DNA of 64,000 nucleotides from Absidia repens (Eukaryota > Mucoromycota > Mucoromycetes > Mucorales > Cunninghamellaceae), in contig MCGE01000008.1 of the NCBI GenBank assembly GCA_002105175.1, forward strand, positions 1,550,001 to 1,614,000, in the 5' to 3' direction. Below the pieces are notes generated by a model. The model was not told the origin of the DNA and made no database searches. It saw only the letters and a program-made list of their open reading frames with translations. Of the stretch, positions 47,202 through 59,982 are shown in pieces. Every line of letters begins with the position of its first letter. Position 1 is the stretch's first letter. A program made the position numbers and the translations under genes.

Positions 47202-47424
47202 ATTTTTTGGGTATTAAAAAAAAAAAAAAAAGTAAAGAAAAAGAGGAGTTGGAAAATGCCGAGCAGGACAATGCACTTTTAAATATAATCCAGTAACAAA
47301 AACAGAATTCCCGGTCGGCCATTTTTTATCCGAGTCCGCCATCATAGTTGAGTCCCCTAATTTCTCACTAAATAGAGAAGTTCAATGCATTATCACCTGT
47401 CTTTTTTTTTTTTTGCATTAAAAC
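47202..47424. promoter_or_regulatory. Divergent promoter, monooxygenase / small ORF
   Basis: Short shared upstream region of 223 bp with a poly(A) stretch directly upstream of the monooxygenase start. Confidence 0.35.
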
Positions 47425-47754
47425 ATGGCGGGCGGTAAAACAATTAAAAAGATTTGGACCCCACAGATAGAAGAAAACAAAGAGTGCCGAAATCAGTACT
47501 TCCTCTTTTTTTTTCTAGAATTTGTATATTCAGATCAAACAATAAAAGGATATTCGTTCTATTTATTTATTCATAATATAGTCAATATAAGGAAGCATCT
47601 TTTCCTCTTGGAAATGATGTTTTTAATATTGAAATCAATCCAAGAAGGAGCGCGTGAATTGTTAACCATAGTTGATTCCTTACAGATCAGCTTGCCTATT
47701 GCCAGTAATCAGATCGAAATAAAATCAAAGTTAGAGTTTGATTTGATCCATTAA
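47425..47754 (+). CDS. Small hypothetical protein
   Basis: An open frame of 109 codons starting MAGGKTIKKIWTPQIEE, with a Phe/Tyr-rich middle and a helical C-terminal part (SIQEGARELLTIVDSLQ). The N- and C-terminal thirds look protein-like; the middle may hide an intron (GTACTT near 47496). I do not recognise it. Confidence 0.35.
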   Translation: MAGGKTIKKIWTPQIEENKECRNQYFLFFFLEFVYSDQTIKGYSFYLFIHNIVNIRKHLFLLEMMFLILKSIQEGARELLTIVDSLQISLPIASNQIEIKSKLEFDLIH

Positions 47755-48180
47755 TTAGTTTTACCCATCACCGACTTGGTCATTCTTCGCATCATAGTAA
47801 TATGTATTATCGGTCGGATCTAGTGATTCAGTTATTATATTTCAGGTATCTCAAACCAAACCATCCCACTCAGAAAATGACCAGGAAAAAGGCCATTTAA
47901 AGCTTACCAGTGATGGACACAGTACTACATATTCTGAACGTACAGAATAATAGTATAATTTCTGTATATAATATGGTATAAAATGAGCTATATAATGGTA
48001 ATATAAATACTATTATGGTATATATATATCCATATATATGATGAAATAAAGTTGTTAAAGCATCCTGCAGTATTCCAGGTAAGAGTCGGTGTTCAAAATT
48101 GAAGGGGTGGGGGCCGAAAAACAAAAAATGGCTGCTGGGCGGGTATCCATTTTTTCCTTCCTTTTTTCAACCCTTTGCAA
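47755..48180. other. Intergenic, upstream of uS19
   Basis: About 425 bp, AT-rich, with alternating TATA-type stretches near 48015-48040. No gene seen. Confidence 0.5.
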
Positions 48181-48974
<794 letters not shown>

Positions 48975-49793
48975 AAATATCATACACTACGATTTTCTTT
49001 ACTTTTATCTCCAAATTTATCTTGAATCAATAAAAAGTACCTATCATTTGATCTACTATGTCTGTCCAATTTTCCTTTTTTTTTTTGATTTTGATTTTGA
49101 TTTTGATGATGTGGGGAAAGGGGGAAGAAAATGATACTTGATGCTGTGGAATGGTTGTAGGAAGGAGAGGGGTAATGACTATCATTAGACAAATATTGAT
49201 GTATTGGGGTTGTAGTCTGCGACGCCTAGACCAACTGAAAAATATGCGGATGAGTAGTATATTATTTTTTAATGTAGGCACGGTGATGACTGATAGATTT
49301 TTATTTATTACAGAAAATCGCATTCCTGTGTATAGAAATAAATCCCATATTATATAGGGTTTTGTTTAGACAATTGGCACTTTGTATCAATCATTTTTCA
49401 TAGGCAGCTTGGAATTTTATCCCTTTTATCTCTCTCGTTATTGAAAATTTGGCCATTTTTTTCGACTTCACCTCATCAACTAAACCCACTCACCCTAGAT
49501 TGCCTGCTTGATGTGAAAGTACAGTATAGACAGTGCAGTAGGCCCCAACTGACAGTCAGGTACGTCCCTCCGCCAGGTTCTTTATGATTAAAATTGAGTC
49601 CAGTAAATTTTTTATCTGTCCTACAAAATGTTTTTCAATAATGTAGTCTTTCTTGTGAGAAAACGTCGAAACGTGTCAAGTGCATTGTGCAGGACGGCGG
49701 GCGGCGGGAATTGAAAACACGGGGATTTCGGAGTGCCTTTTTCATTTTTTTTTTTTTTTTACTACATTCTTTATTATTTTTTTTTAACGGTGT
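48975..49793. other. Intergenic, 820 bp
   Basis: Includes a short (GATTTT)n array near 49087-49105, a T18 tract near 49747, and no supported gene. Confidence 0.55.
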
Positions 49794-50390
49794 ATGAAGA
49801 TTAGAAAGCAATCCGACCAAGACATTCCCATACATATTGTATCCAATGTGAGTGCACGACAAAAGTTTCTTGAAGGACAACAATCTAAACAACATGGCTC
49901 AATCAGGAAACAGCAAGGTGAACGTGGATATGCTGGCGCTTCTTTGGACCTTGGAATGGCGATTGACTCCGCCAAAAGCAGCTCTACCTCAAAAAGCAGC
50001 GACAACAAATTTCTTACCAAGTTACAACGACGATATAAAAAACGAAGAGCATCAACTTCAACATTTACAGACGGTGCACCATTTGAACAAAAATCCGGGT
50101 AGTAATGACGAGCAACCAGACCAACAATCTCAACGTGCTATGACGGAAGCTGAAGCATATGCCTTATTAAGAAAGGGACAATAACAAACACCAAATCAGC
50201 TCACAAAAATGACACTGGACAAAGTGGTGACAGCAATGACGATCTAACTGAAAAAGAGAATTCGGATGCATCTGGACGCAACATGTTTGGCTTCTCAACA
50301 ACCATCATGATGAAGAAATTAATACAGCATGGTGTTTCAACAGGTTTCAATCTGGTGTTTTATGTCGAATGGGCGAGGTATCTTCAAGGT
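49794..50390 (+). pseudogene. Small ORF region broken into three frames
   Basis: One frame (49794-50102) gives a basic/Ser-rich product (FLTKLQRRYKKRRASTS). A second (to 50184) gives NDEQPDQQSQRAMTEAEAYALL. A third continues with NTKSAHKNDTGQSGDSNDDL and MFGFSTTIMMKKLIQHG. The three look like consecutive parts of one protein separated by frame changes rather than by GT-AG introns. Unknown family. It could be a decayed gene or a sequence-error case. Confidence 0.35.
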
Positions 50391-51278
50391 GCTTGCTGAA
50401 TATCAATGACCGGAAATGGAAGTCAACAACTTCGATCGTGGAATTGAACAAGTGAGGCTATCCTACCATTGGTCTTATGAAAACTGCCGTGAACAATTTT
50501 TCATGCCGACGGAATCGGGGATGCGACCACAATTGATCACAATTGACTGAATCCAAGGATGATGGTAACGGAAACGCTTGGCCGATGGCACTGAACTTTT
50601 GTACATGTCCCTGGACAAATCTACCCTCATGGGAATTGTGGAAAATATGGACTAGTTTAGTATCATTATCGATTTCAGTATTATTATGACATATTATTAG
50701 TATTAGTACTGGCATTAGCAACAGCAATAGCAATAGCAAAGAGTATTATGCAAAAGATATTTATATCAATATTTTCTTTGTAAATAAAAATCGTAAACAC
50801 ATTCTTGTCAAACAAGAAAAACTTCACTCCATTTATATCATGTTTTATGTTGTATTCAATGTACGAATATGTTTTTAATGGTTCGGTTTGCTTCAACGGT
50901 ACATTGTTGTTTTGTGGGCAAGCCTCGGGACATACCGGTAACTTCCAAAAAATAAAAGAATTTCCGGTACTTGAACGTCAGCGTGTGGGTTTCGCCCTTT
51001 TGTGGCAGCTCCTTTGGTGCATAACTGGATTTTGTTTGGGGTTGAAATTCTTTTTTATTATATCATACGGAATAAAATAGTGAACCGGATATATACAGGA
51101 TATCTGAATCACCGGATATGATATATGATAGCGAGAAGTATGCTGGTGAAATGGCTAGATTAACTGTAATAATATGTGGAAATAGATTTATGTTTCATAT
51201 TAGGTAACCCAGAGTTACGATCCAGTCGCTGTTAGGGTTCTCAGGAGGGGGGTGAGGAAGAATAGTCATACTGTAAAG
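50391..51278. other. Intergenic with a displaced repeat fragment
   Basis: About 890 bp. The stretch 51130-51270 is similar to the inner part of repeat copy 1 near 1730-1850 (shared words 'tttcatatta', 'ccagtcgct', 'atagtcata'), so a rearranged element piece lies here. Confidence 0.5.
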
Positions 51279-51279
51279 T

Positions 51280-51329
51280 CCCACAATATCGATATCAATG
51301 GGAAAACGAAATTGTATCGATATTGTGGG
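51280..51329. repeat. Perfect 15-bp inverted repeat (hairpin)
   Basis: Arms CCCACAATATCGATA (51280-51294) and TATCGATATTGTGGG (51315-51329) enclose a 20-nt loop. A degraded version lies near 34875-34920 beside copy 2. Confidence 0.85.
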
Positions 51330-51469
51330 TAATATAGTTATTCTTATGTATATATCCATGCTATATATATCAAGGCAGCCGTCTTATGAAATCTTCTTTT
51401 GTCCTTTTCTCATCGAAGTGAAAGCCGTTATCGAAAAAAGAAAGCTGATGTTCAGTGGATGGCCACAAA

Positions 51470-52750
51470 AAAAAACCCATTTCAAATCCCGACCACGTGT
51501 ATTTTTATTCTCTCCCTTTTCTTTCGCTCTCTTTATTTTTTTTTTCTCACCATTCAACTTCCCTGAGGTTTTGGTAATCTTAGATTAGTGTCAGGACTAG
51601 TTTAGATGGGGTTCAGCTCAGCGATTACAAGATGCATGGGGAAACCGTTTTATTTTAGATTCAGGATTTGGGACCACCATTTAGTTGGCTTTTTGGAGCC
51701 TTCATTAGCTTAGTTTAGTGTTAGCTTGCCATAGTTTGAATCTATATTTGAATAAAACATATCTCTTTTACATATTTCAATGAAAAACGTCCCGCCAATC
51801 TCTTTTATGTTTTCTATACCAGATCGTTTTTACCATGCCCTCTTTAGATTAGTGTTGGCCGTCATTATGTTTTAACAAAAGGTACCAATTTATAATCCCT
51901 TTCATTTATTGTATGTCTGGTATAGCATACTAGATCCCTTTTTGCTATTATCACTTTAGATTAACGTTGAGCATTCATCAGATCCCTCAAAAGTCTCACT
52001 CATGCTAACCCCCACTAAATTATTTATAGTGTGTTTTTGTATTGCTGCCGTGGGTTGCGTCTTTTAAAAGTTAGTAGATTGGTAGTTTTCGTTAGGCTAT
52101 TTTATTGTTTGTACTGTGTTTTGCCAGTACCTGGAGACTCTCACGACTACGGTATTAGACGAAACGGCGAATTTTTAGGTTATATTTTTTTTTATTTTTG
52201 GGAAGGAGTATGGTTTACTCGGTATTATACTAAAAACGCTTCTTTTGACCGGGCTAGAGTTTTATACAAAAGATGTTTGTTTTTCATTTAAATTGACTCT
52301 ATAATACACTCTAGACCCTATTGAACCCTCAGTCCATCTCGCGAAAGGTCATTGAAAGGTCGAGTTTTGTCGTTTACGTTTAGCCCTTTAACAGCAAACA
52401 ATAGGCTCTCTGGACTCAAAATGAACTGTATCCAGTGTCATCCCACTTTCAAAATGGATGATGCTTAGGAAAACAAAAAAATATTGTTATTCGAATTACG
52501 ATATTTCATAGTCTACAATCAATATTTTCCAGAAAAGTATTATTATTCCGGGTATCGTTAATATGGGCCATAATTGTAGTAAATGGGCTAGAAAGCAGGC
52601 GTTTGATCATTTTTTATATAATGGGTCAGAGGATGGATAATAAAGATTACATATTTTATTTGAAGGAGCATGGTAGATGCTAAACGAAGGGGAGGGGTTC
52701 AAAAAAAAATGGAGGGTGGAATTTCTCGAATAGTTCATGATAAACATAAA
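51470..52750. repeat. Long-TIR element, copy 3 (truncated/rearranged)
   Basis: The left outer end at 51480-51500 (CATTTCAAATCCCGACCACGTG) and following left arm match copies 1 and 2 ('ttagattagtgtcaggactag', 'gcatggggaaac', 'ggaccaccat'). An inner piece matches copy 1 near 1930-1995 at 52625-52700 ('taataaa-attacatattttatt', 'aggggttca'). The right terminal arm with CACGTG was not found, so the copy is incomplete. Confidence 0.65.
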
Positions 52751-53142
52751 AGAAAATAAGCAACGATGAGCGCATAAGAAAAGGTATCAACTGTCAGCCA
52801 TAACGACACCTTTGGACACATCTAATGCAATATGTATCGTGCCTCTGGCACTTATAAGATAAAAGAGGAAGTTGATAGCAAATTGACACAGAAAAAAAAA
52901 GGGAAATGGACGGATGAGATGATACAGATACTGAACGGGGAAAAGTTAGTACCTTAAGAGTTCAATACGGGTGGATTTGGGATGCCATTTATCCCCGCCA
53001 TCAAAATCAATTTGGAGTGTCCCCCAAGCCTTGCCAATCGAATTGGCGGTGATTAAAAAATACCCATAAAAAATTATCTCATGTCCAGTTTTTTTTTACC
53101 CTCTTTCTTTTTAATATTATATCTTCTTCAACTTTTCAATTC
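52751..53142. other. Intergenic upstream of Lys/Ser-rich gene
   Basis: About 390 bp, no gene seen. Confidence 0.5.
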
Positions 53143-54037
53143 ATGTCCACGAACAAAAAACCAAGAAGTGTGTTTTCATCAGCTATCAACGATCTTGTTC
53201 GTTCAGCAATTGGCGGAAACGCACGACAAGTACCTGATCAAGATTTGGACAGCTACGTTGCAGATCTCATCACTAGCGAAGCTCAGGCCAAGCAAGCAAA
53301 ATACAAAACACATGGAGTGCGGGCGTACCAACCTAATCCTGACGTGTAAGTAATAACTTCATATTCCCAAGCAGCAATACAATAAGAGTGGGATTACCAA
53401 GTTTTTATTTTTATTCTTTATTTTTCCTAGGGCTCCGCCGTCAAGCAATCCATTAAAACCCAACAAGCGATTCCTGATGAACATCATGAAAGCAACTGAC
53501 AGTCATAACCAGTCGGTGATACGGGAAGCCGAAGAAAAGGCGAAGGCTTTCCAAGCAAAACGACGAAAACAAGAAGAAATGAACTCCAAGGGTAACAGTA
53601 GACGACAGCAGCAACATAATAGAAAGCGAAAAAGATCCCATGAAAGTGATGACGAGGACCGACAAAATGATAGCAATACAACAGATAGCAATAGTGATGA
53701 TCATTCTAACGCCAGCAATGATGATGATAATGACGAAAACGACGACGACGACGACGACGATCGCAATGACGACAATGGACCTAGGATACAGTACCGTGGC
53801 CGTGGCAAAGTTCGGAATGGCAGCTCAATGGATAAGTACTTTGATGATGGTTATGATGCAGCGAAAGATATGGATTCAGATCAAGATACCCCAAGCGAAC
53901 ATACTCACAAGAAACAAAAGAAGGGAAAAGAATCATCCCGGAAGTCCAGCAAAAGCAGCAAACACAGCAAAAGCAGCAAAAAGAAGAAGCATCGACATCG
54001 ATCATCAAAAAAAAGCAAAAAGAGTAGTAGCAAGTAG
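53143..54037 (+). CDS. Lys/Ser-rich, acidic-tract protein, probably nuclear
   Basis: Exons are 53143-53345 and 53431-54037, giving 269 aa. The N-terminal ~90 residues are folded-looking: RSVFSSAINDLVRSAIGG, 'QVPDQDLDSYVADLITSEA', then after the intron 'NPLKPNKRFLMNIMKAT'. A basic helix (FQAKRRKQEE), an NDDDDDDD acidic run and a C-terminal SSKSSKHSKSSKKKK tail follow. The start MSTNKKPR has an upstream stop. This composition is common in splicing or chromatin-linked proteins. I do not recognise the N-terminal domain with confidence. Confidence 0.75.
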
Positions 54038-54194
54038 CGAATGGATGACTATGCAATGACACGTGGATTCCTATTTTGGCCTGATTAGTACTTGCATTTA
54101 GTGGCATTATTAGCATTAGTGATAGTATGGGATTATGTAGTCATCATTGTTAGTTTTTTGGAATATGTATTGTTTATGGATTTTGATTTGAGTT

Positions 54195-54227
<33 letters not shown>

Positions 54228-54804
54228 ATCCAATGAAATATAATAAAAATCAAAAGACACAATTGTATATGCTTGACATGAATTGTGTGGTTGTGTGGAA
54301 AAGGGGTTATTTTGTGATATGGGGGACGAAAAGAGGGACAATCGATGCAGATAATTCGGTGCTGTTGGGCTTGCGTTGATGCGTATCAAATTTTAATTTT
54401 CGACTGAGGTTTATTCTCAGGAAATAAAATAGAATAGTCACCTTTGTTTGTGTTCGTTATAATGTGTTATTACACTGTGTTTATCGCAGATGTATAAAAT
54501 ATAGAATAGAGTGCCTCAAGCTTTATCTGATCTATATCTTTTTGTTTGTGAAGCACAAGATTCGAAAGCGGGTTTTGAAACGTAAAAAGGGGGAAGGAGG
54601 CTGTTTTTTCTTGCTCTTTTTTTTTTTTTCTTTTTTATTTTTTATTTTTTTTGTACGTTTTTTCCCTTTATATTTTTATACCTTTATTCTTCACTGTCAT
54701 CGGTACATAAACTTCACCATTAAGCGAATAGAATAGATTTTATCTCATACATAGAAGAAAACCCTTTCCATTGATCGTTTGTTTCTACTTGTGCTCACAC
54801 TACT
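54038..54804. other. Intergenic, 770 bp
   Basis: Contains a T28 tract near 54199-54226 and other T-rich runs near 54620-54660. No gene seen. Confidence 0.55.
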
Positions 54805-57800
54805 ATGTCTTTGCAAACTAACAACAATCAACAGCAAAATTCACACCAACAACAACCATCATCACCATCTTCAAGAGCATATTATCAAACTTCACCACAC
54901 ATGGGATCTCCAACGACGCCTACGCACCCTGATTACTCGAAACGCATTCGCTCTTTGGAAGAAGTTCGTGGGTGGTCTGAACATCAAATAGCTGATTGGT
55001 TATGTCAACTCAATCTGGGTCGCTTTACTGCTCGTTTCAAAGGTAACAAAAAGAATACGTTTCTTGAGTCCCCCTTCTGATAGTTTCTTTTACTTATTAT
55101 TCTCTTTTTGTTTTATTTTTCGTTATGTGTAATGTGTATTGGCTTTGGTTATAGAGCATAAAATTACTGGCGCCGTAATTCTTGATCTTGACAATGAATC
55201 TTTGAAGGCTATGGAAATCACGCCAGTCGGCGAACGTGTGCGGTTATGTGTTGCTGTGAAAGCCTTGCGTCAAGAATGCTATAGCTCAACCTATTCTAAC
55301 CCAACACGGACAAAGGTAAAACGGGTTCGTTGCAGAGTGAATATATGACAAGGGTCTCACCATCAATTATCTATTAATAGCATGGTATACTTGAAAGCTT
55401 TTATCATGGTTCGGCTTCACCACAATATCCTCTCCAACCTCAACCTCAAATTCAGCAACAGCAAAGCCATTATGCGTATTTCCAAAGCCCATTTCAGCAA
55501 CGTGGTGATTATCGAACTATGAATCAATCCACTATCTCTGTTCCTACGATCTTATCTCCTCAAGCCGACTCACCACACGCTAGACACGAAGGATTTAACG
55601 TTACTACACCATCTGATAAAACTACTGGGAAGACATCTGATTCAAAAGGTTTGCTGAATCGATCCAATTCATTCTCTCGCTTCCTTGGGCGATCTGATTC
55701 CAAAAAATCGCGTGCTGCCGCCGCCAATGCGTCTACTTCTGCCTCGTCCACTACTACCACTACTCAAGATTCTCATCCTCTACTTCCACCAAGCCCACGA
55801 ACGGTGCAAAAGGTAATAATTGTCAAATAAGAAGATAGCGTGAAAGTTCATCTTTGTACTCACAATATATCTATTTTTTTTATATCGCTTTACAGCGAAA
55901 CTCTTTTGAAGGCGGTATCATGTCCATGGAAAAAGTTAAACAGGTAACGAAAATGAGTAGCAATTGAATGATTTTGTTTTTATTTTATTAATACGTTGCT
56001 TTTCTCTGCATATATTCTATAAAGACCTGTGTGAAAGTATTCGGTGAAGATGGGCAAACTCGAATTGTAAATGTACACAACACGACAAGTGCAAAGGCTG
56101 TCATGGGGAAAGTTTTACACAAATTTGGGATCGACGAAAGCAATGCAGATCGCTATTGTATATTTGTGGGGTCAAGCACTAATGGCGAAGGTGAGTTGTA
56201 CAGAAAAAAAAAGAAAAAAAAAAAAGCGAAAAACTACAGACGACATACTCATTCTCTGTGTTTATCATTATAATAGCTCGGGCTCTATCGGATGCAGAAC
56301 TTACTGAAATATGTCGGTCAACCAACAGGCCAGAAAAGGAACGACTTATTCTACGAAAACGACATATGTATCCAACCCACGAGGAGTTCAAGCGGAAAGG
56401 AACTATCAACGCTAGATGGCAATTACAACCTCCGTCTTCAGCATCTGGAATATCAAACAGCAGCTCAATGAAAGATTTGCCAACTATCTCATCCCTCAGT
56501 ACAAACACATCTTTATCTGGTCACAATACACCTCCAGCGTGGCTACCGGATAAGCAAATGACGCTGGATATTATTACGGGCACAGCTCAATCTGTTATAC
56601 CATCATCACCGACATCTCACCAAGATCTCTACACATCCTCATCCTCATCAGCATTGCCCGTACCAACACAATCAAATACATCAACACGACGACCTGACAG
56701 TATGTATGTTCCCAACACCTCTGCACAACTCTCTGATGCCGCGATCGCCCGCCGAGACTCTACCTTCAGATCAAGGAATTATCCTCGCATCAAACGCTTT
56801 TTCGGTGAACGACCACCATCTGAGGTGATATCTTCAAATCTAACCTCCTTCTTCCCCAACCACAAACCCGATCTTTTGGAAACTGCTGGAATCAATGCCA
56901 AACGACTATCAACAACTCGACGAAACTCAGCAATTAGTCGACATGAAAATAGAAGCAGCTCAAGAAACAGTGTCCTTCCGGAATTGGTGTCTGTGCTTGG
57001 TGTGGACATGGACAAATTTGTTGAAGAAGAAGAGGAAGAAGAGGACGACACCAGTACGGATAGCGATAGTGGAAACAGCTATAATACCGACGAAAAACAT
57101 TACAATCAATACAACAGCACTAGTACGACCAATATATCTCAGCACCAAGACGACAACTCATCCACTTCTCATGAACATGATGACCACGGCAGTGTGACGA
57201 ACGATTCAATTACAGCAAAATCCAAAGAATCCGTGACCGATCTTACATGTGAAGAAGACGAAGACGAAGAAGATTTCAAATCTGCAGCAGAGGAATCGAA
57301 AGAAATGGTAAATGGTGACACCGACGCCGATACAACGACAGCGTCATCCAACCTCCCTGAAAACGACGAAATCTCACCGGAACAACAGCTTATTTCTCAA
57401 CAAAATCGATCAACCAGTTTATCATATCTCAACGGAAGCAAACAACGTGAGCCTCCTATCATCAGCCAATTTTCAAATGGAAAAGATATGGACAATGACT
57501 TTGATACATCAACGGCTCTTCTTTCTCCATCGACACCACAACCCGTTGTTACCGGTAAAACGATAGAATTAACATTAATTGATATGCAGTCACCAACTTT
57601 ATTTTATTTTTTCTGTAGCTGGATCTGGTCTAGCTTGGATGAAGGGGTCCCTTATTGGCAGAGGTACCTTTGGTGATGTTTATCTTGGATTAAATCCTCT
57701 TAGTGGTGAACTCATGGCCGTCAAGCAAGTTGAACTTCCTGTTGAAAATTCTGCAAGTGTGGAACGAAAACGATCTATGGTAAGTCATCTCCCGCCTTCC

Positions 57801-58929
57801 TCAAACTATGCTAGACGCTCATTTATATACATTCGTAGGTTGAAGCTCTTCGTCGAGAAATTGCTTTACTTCAAGAATTACAACATGAAAACATTGTGCA
57901 ATATCTAGGTAAGACAAAAAAAAAATAACAATAGTGATATTTGGGTCGAATGGAATATAGGAAAAAAAAAAGGGAAGATGTTCTGACGTTTCTATTATTT
58001 TCATTATTTATATCTTAGGCTCTCAATCGGATAATGCACACTTTAGTATTTTCTTGGAATATGTACCTGGTGGGTCGGTGGCTGGGTTATTAGCAAGCTA
58101 TGGTGCCTTCCAAGAACAACTAGTCAAAAGCTTTGTTCGCCAAATATTGAAGGGACTGGCTTACCTGCATGGAAAGGATATCGTCCATCGTGATATTAAG
58201 GGTGCGAATGTTTTGGTGGATAATAAAGGTGGTGTCAAAATTTCGGATTTTGGAATATCGAAGAAAGTGGAGGATGGTAAGGCCATAAAAAGCTTAAAAT
58301 GTGCTCGCAAATCAAATGTCAAACACTTAAATTCCTTTTTTTCTTTCTTTTTTAGATATCATGCAAGTGGCGTCAACATCTTCTCATCGACCAAGCTTAC
58401 AGGGCTCTATTTTTTGGTAAGTTGTTAGGAATCTTTAGATATGGTGTGACTTTGATTTACTGATATTTTTGATTCATCTACTAGGATGGCTCCTGAGGTG
58501 GTCAAACAAACTCAATATACTCGCAAAGCTGATATTTGGTCGCTTGGATGCATGGTAGTAGAAATGATTACCGGTGACCATCCCTTTCCTGAATTCTCTC
58601 AAATGCAGGCAATATTTCAGGTAATTTTTTTTGGAACTATATTAATGCAGTATTCGCATCACTTGCTAATCTTTCTCCTTTGCGTTTGATAGATTGGAAG
58701 CTATACGGCACCAGATATTCCCCCTCACATTAGTGCCGAGGCCAAAGATTTTTTGAAATGCACATTCCAACTGTAAGTATGAATAATGAAATGTAACTCG
58801 CTGGAGATGATTTATTAATACTATTTTTATGTTCTTCTTGTCATTACAATTAGTGATCACGAAAAACGACCGACAGCACATGAACTGTTATCCCATCCAT
58901 TCTTGGCCTTAAGTAACGGTACTTCCTAA
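54805..58929 (+). CDS. STE11: MAP kinase kinase kinase, STE11/BYR2 type (SAM-RA-kinase)
   Basis: Thirteen exons: 54805-55042, 55155-55315, 55381-55812, 55896-55943, 56025-56190, 56277-57554, 57619-57779, 57839-57908, 58019-58276, 58356-58416, 58485-58620, 58693-58772, 58854-58929; 1054 aa. A SAM domain lies at about residues 53-115 ([15 protein letters not shown]). A Ras-association-like domain lies in exons 5-6 ([16 protein letters not shown], then FIKE-like '[10 protein letters not shown]'). A long Ser/Thr/acidic linker follows. The kinase domain is from ~780: GRGTFG, VAIK-type Lys810 (MAVKQVE), HRDIKGAN with Asp910, DFG Asp928, then GSIFWMAPEVV. It should act in the mating/filamentation MAPK cascade downstream of Ras or STE20 and STE50 partners. 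Confidence 0.95.
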
Positions 58930-59982
58930 TATGGTAGATATTTTTTCTATTTTCCCTTCCCCCCTCCCTTTTCCCTTCCCCTTCCCACTCATTAGTATTA
59001 TATCCATTACTCCTCGCCCTCGCCTCATTATTGTTTATTACGCTTCATTTAACATCTAGTAATTTTGACCCTATCTCCTCTTCAAACATAGTTGTTATCT
59101 CCAATTATTTACTATACTATTCCTGTAACATGCTATTGATTTTTTATAATAAAGGAAATAGAGTGACTCTCATATATATGAAAAAAAAAACAAAAAAAAA
59201 AACGTTTCGTCTGTGTTTCTTTTGTCTTCTTTTTTTTCGGACACCAGCTAGAAAGTGACTTTTGGGCGAACTGAAATCTGAGCATGTATATGCTGAATAG
59301 GGTTGATTAAGGTGAACGAGTCCATGATAATGGAATTCTACAGTAGTAGTGGTGGGATAAACGGGTGAAATTTAGACGTGCTTTATTTACATAAGAGTAT
59401 TGTTATTTTTGGGCCCCGAATGTTTGTTTAAGAGGGGTAAATAGATGAAATTTGGCATGAATTACATAGTATCATCTTTTTTATGCAGAAAATAATAAAA
59501 GTAATACTTTGGAGTGTATATCCCATCAAAGGGTATTATAGGATAGCACTTGAAATGGTGCCACCCCTGACATTACCTGAAGGTTGGTAGTACAAACTGT
59601 CTTTGACATCTGAGCGCTGTCGTCATTTTTGGTCTTGCCCTTTTTTTTTATTTTTTTTTTAATCAATTAACCATACGCTTTGTTTGGATGACCGGTATTT
59701 TCAAATGGGATATCACAAAGTTTATTGACTATGGTCTCACCAGAAACGAACATCATCACATTCTACGGTATGGTTTACCCGATGGCAGAAAAAAAATATG
59801 ACCCATTGAATTGAAATGCCGCAAAAGCAAATATTCGCTTTGAGCTCCATGAAAAAAAGGGAAAGCAGAACACTGGGAAAACGGAAAAACATTTTTATTG
59901 TTTTGTCGCACTTTTCTTTTCTTTCCCTTTTCTTTCCCTTTTTCTTCCATTTATATATTTCTCCCTTCACCTCCTTTATATA
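58930..59982. other. Intergenic between STE11 and tricalbin
   Basis: About 1 kb. GAAATGCCG lies at 59813-59821, 170 bp upstream of the tricalbin start. T-rich runs; no gene seen. Confidence 0.55.

Noticed and set aside
51298..51588. 96-residue plus-strand frame at the left end of repeat copy 3
   Set aside because: Runs through the hairpin and the inverted arm; not preserved as an open frame in copies 1 and 2.
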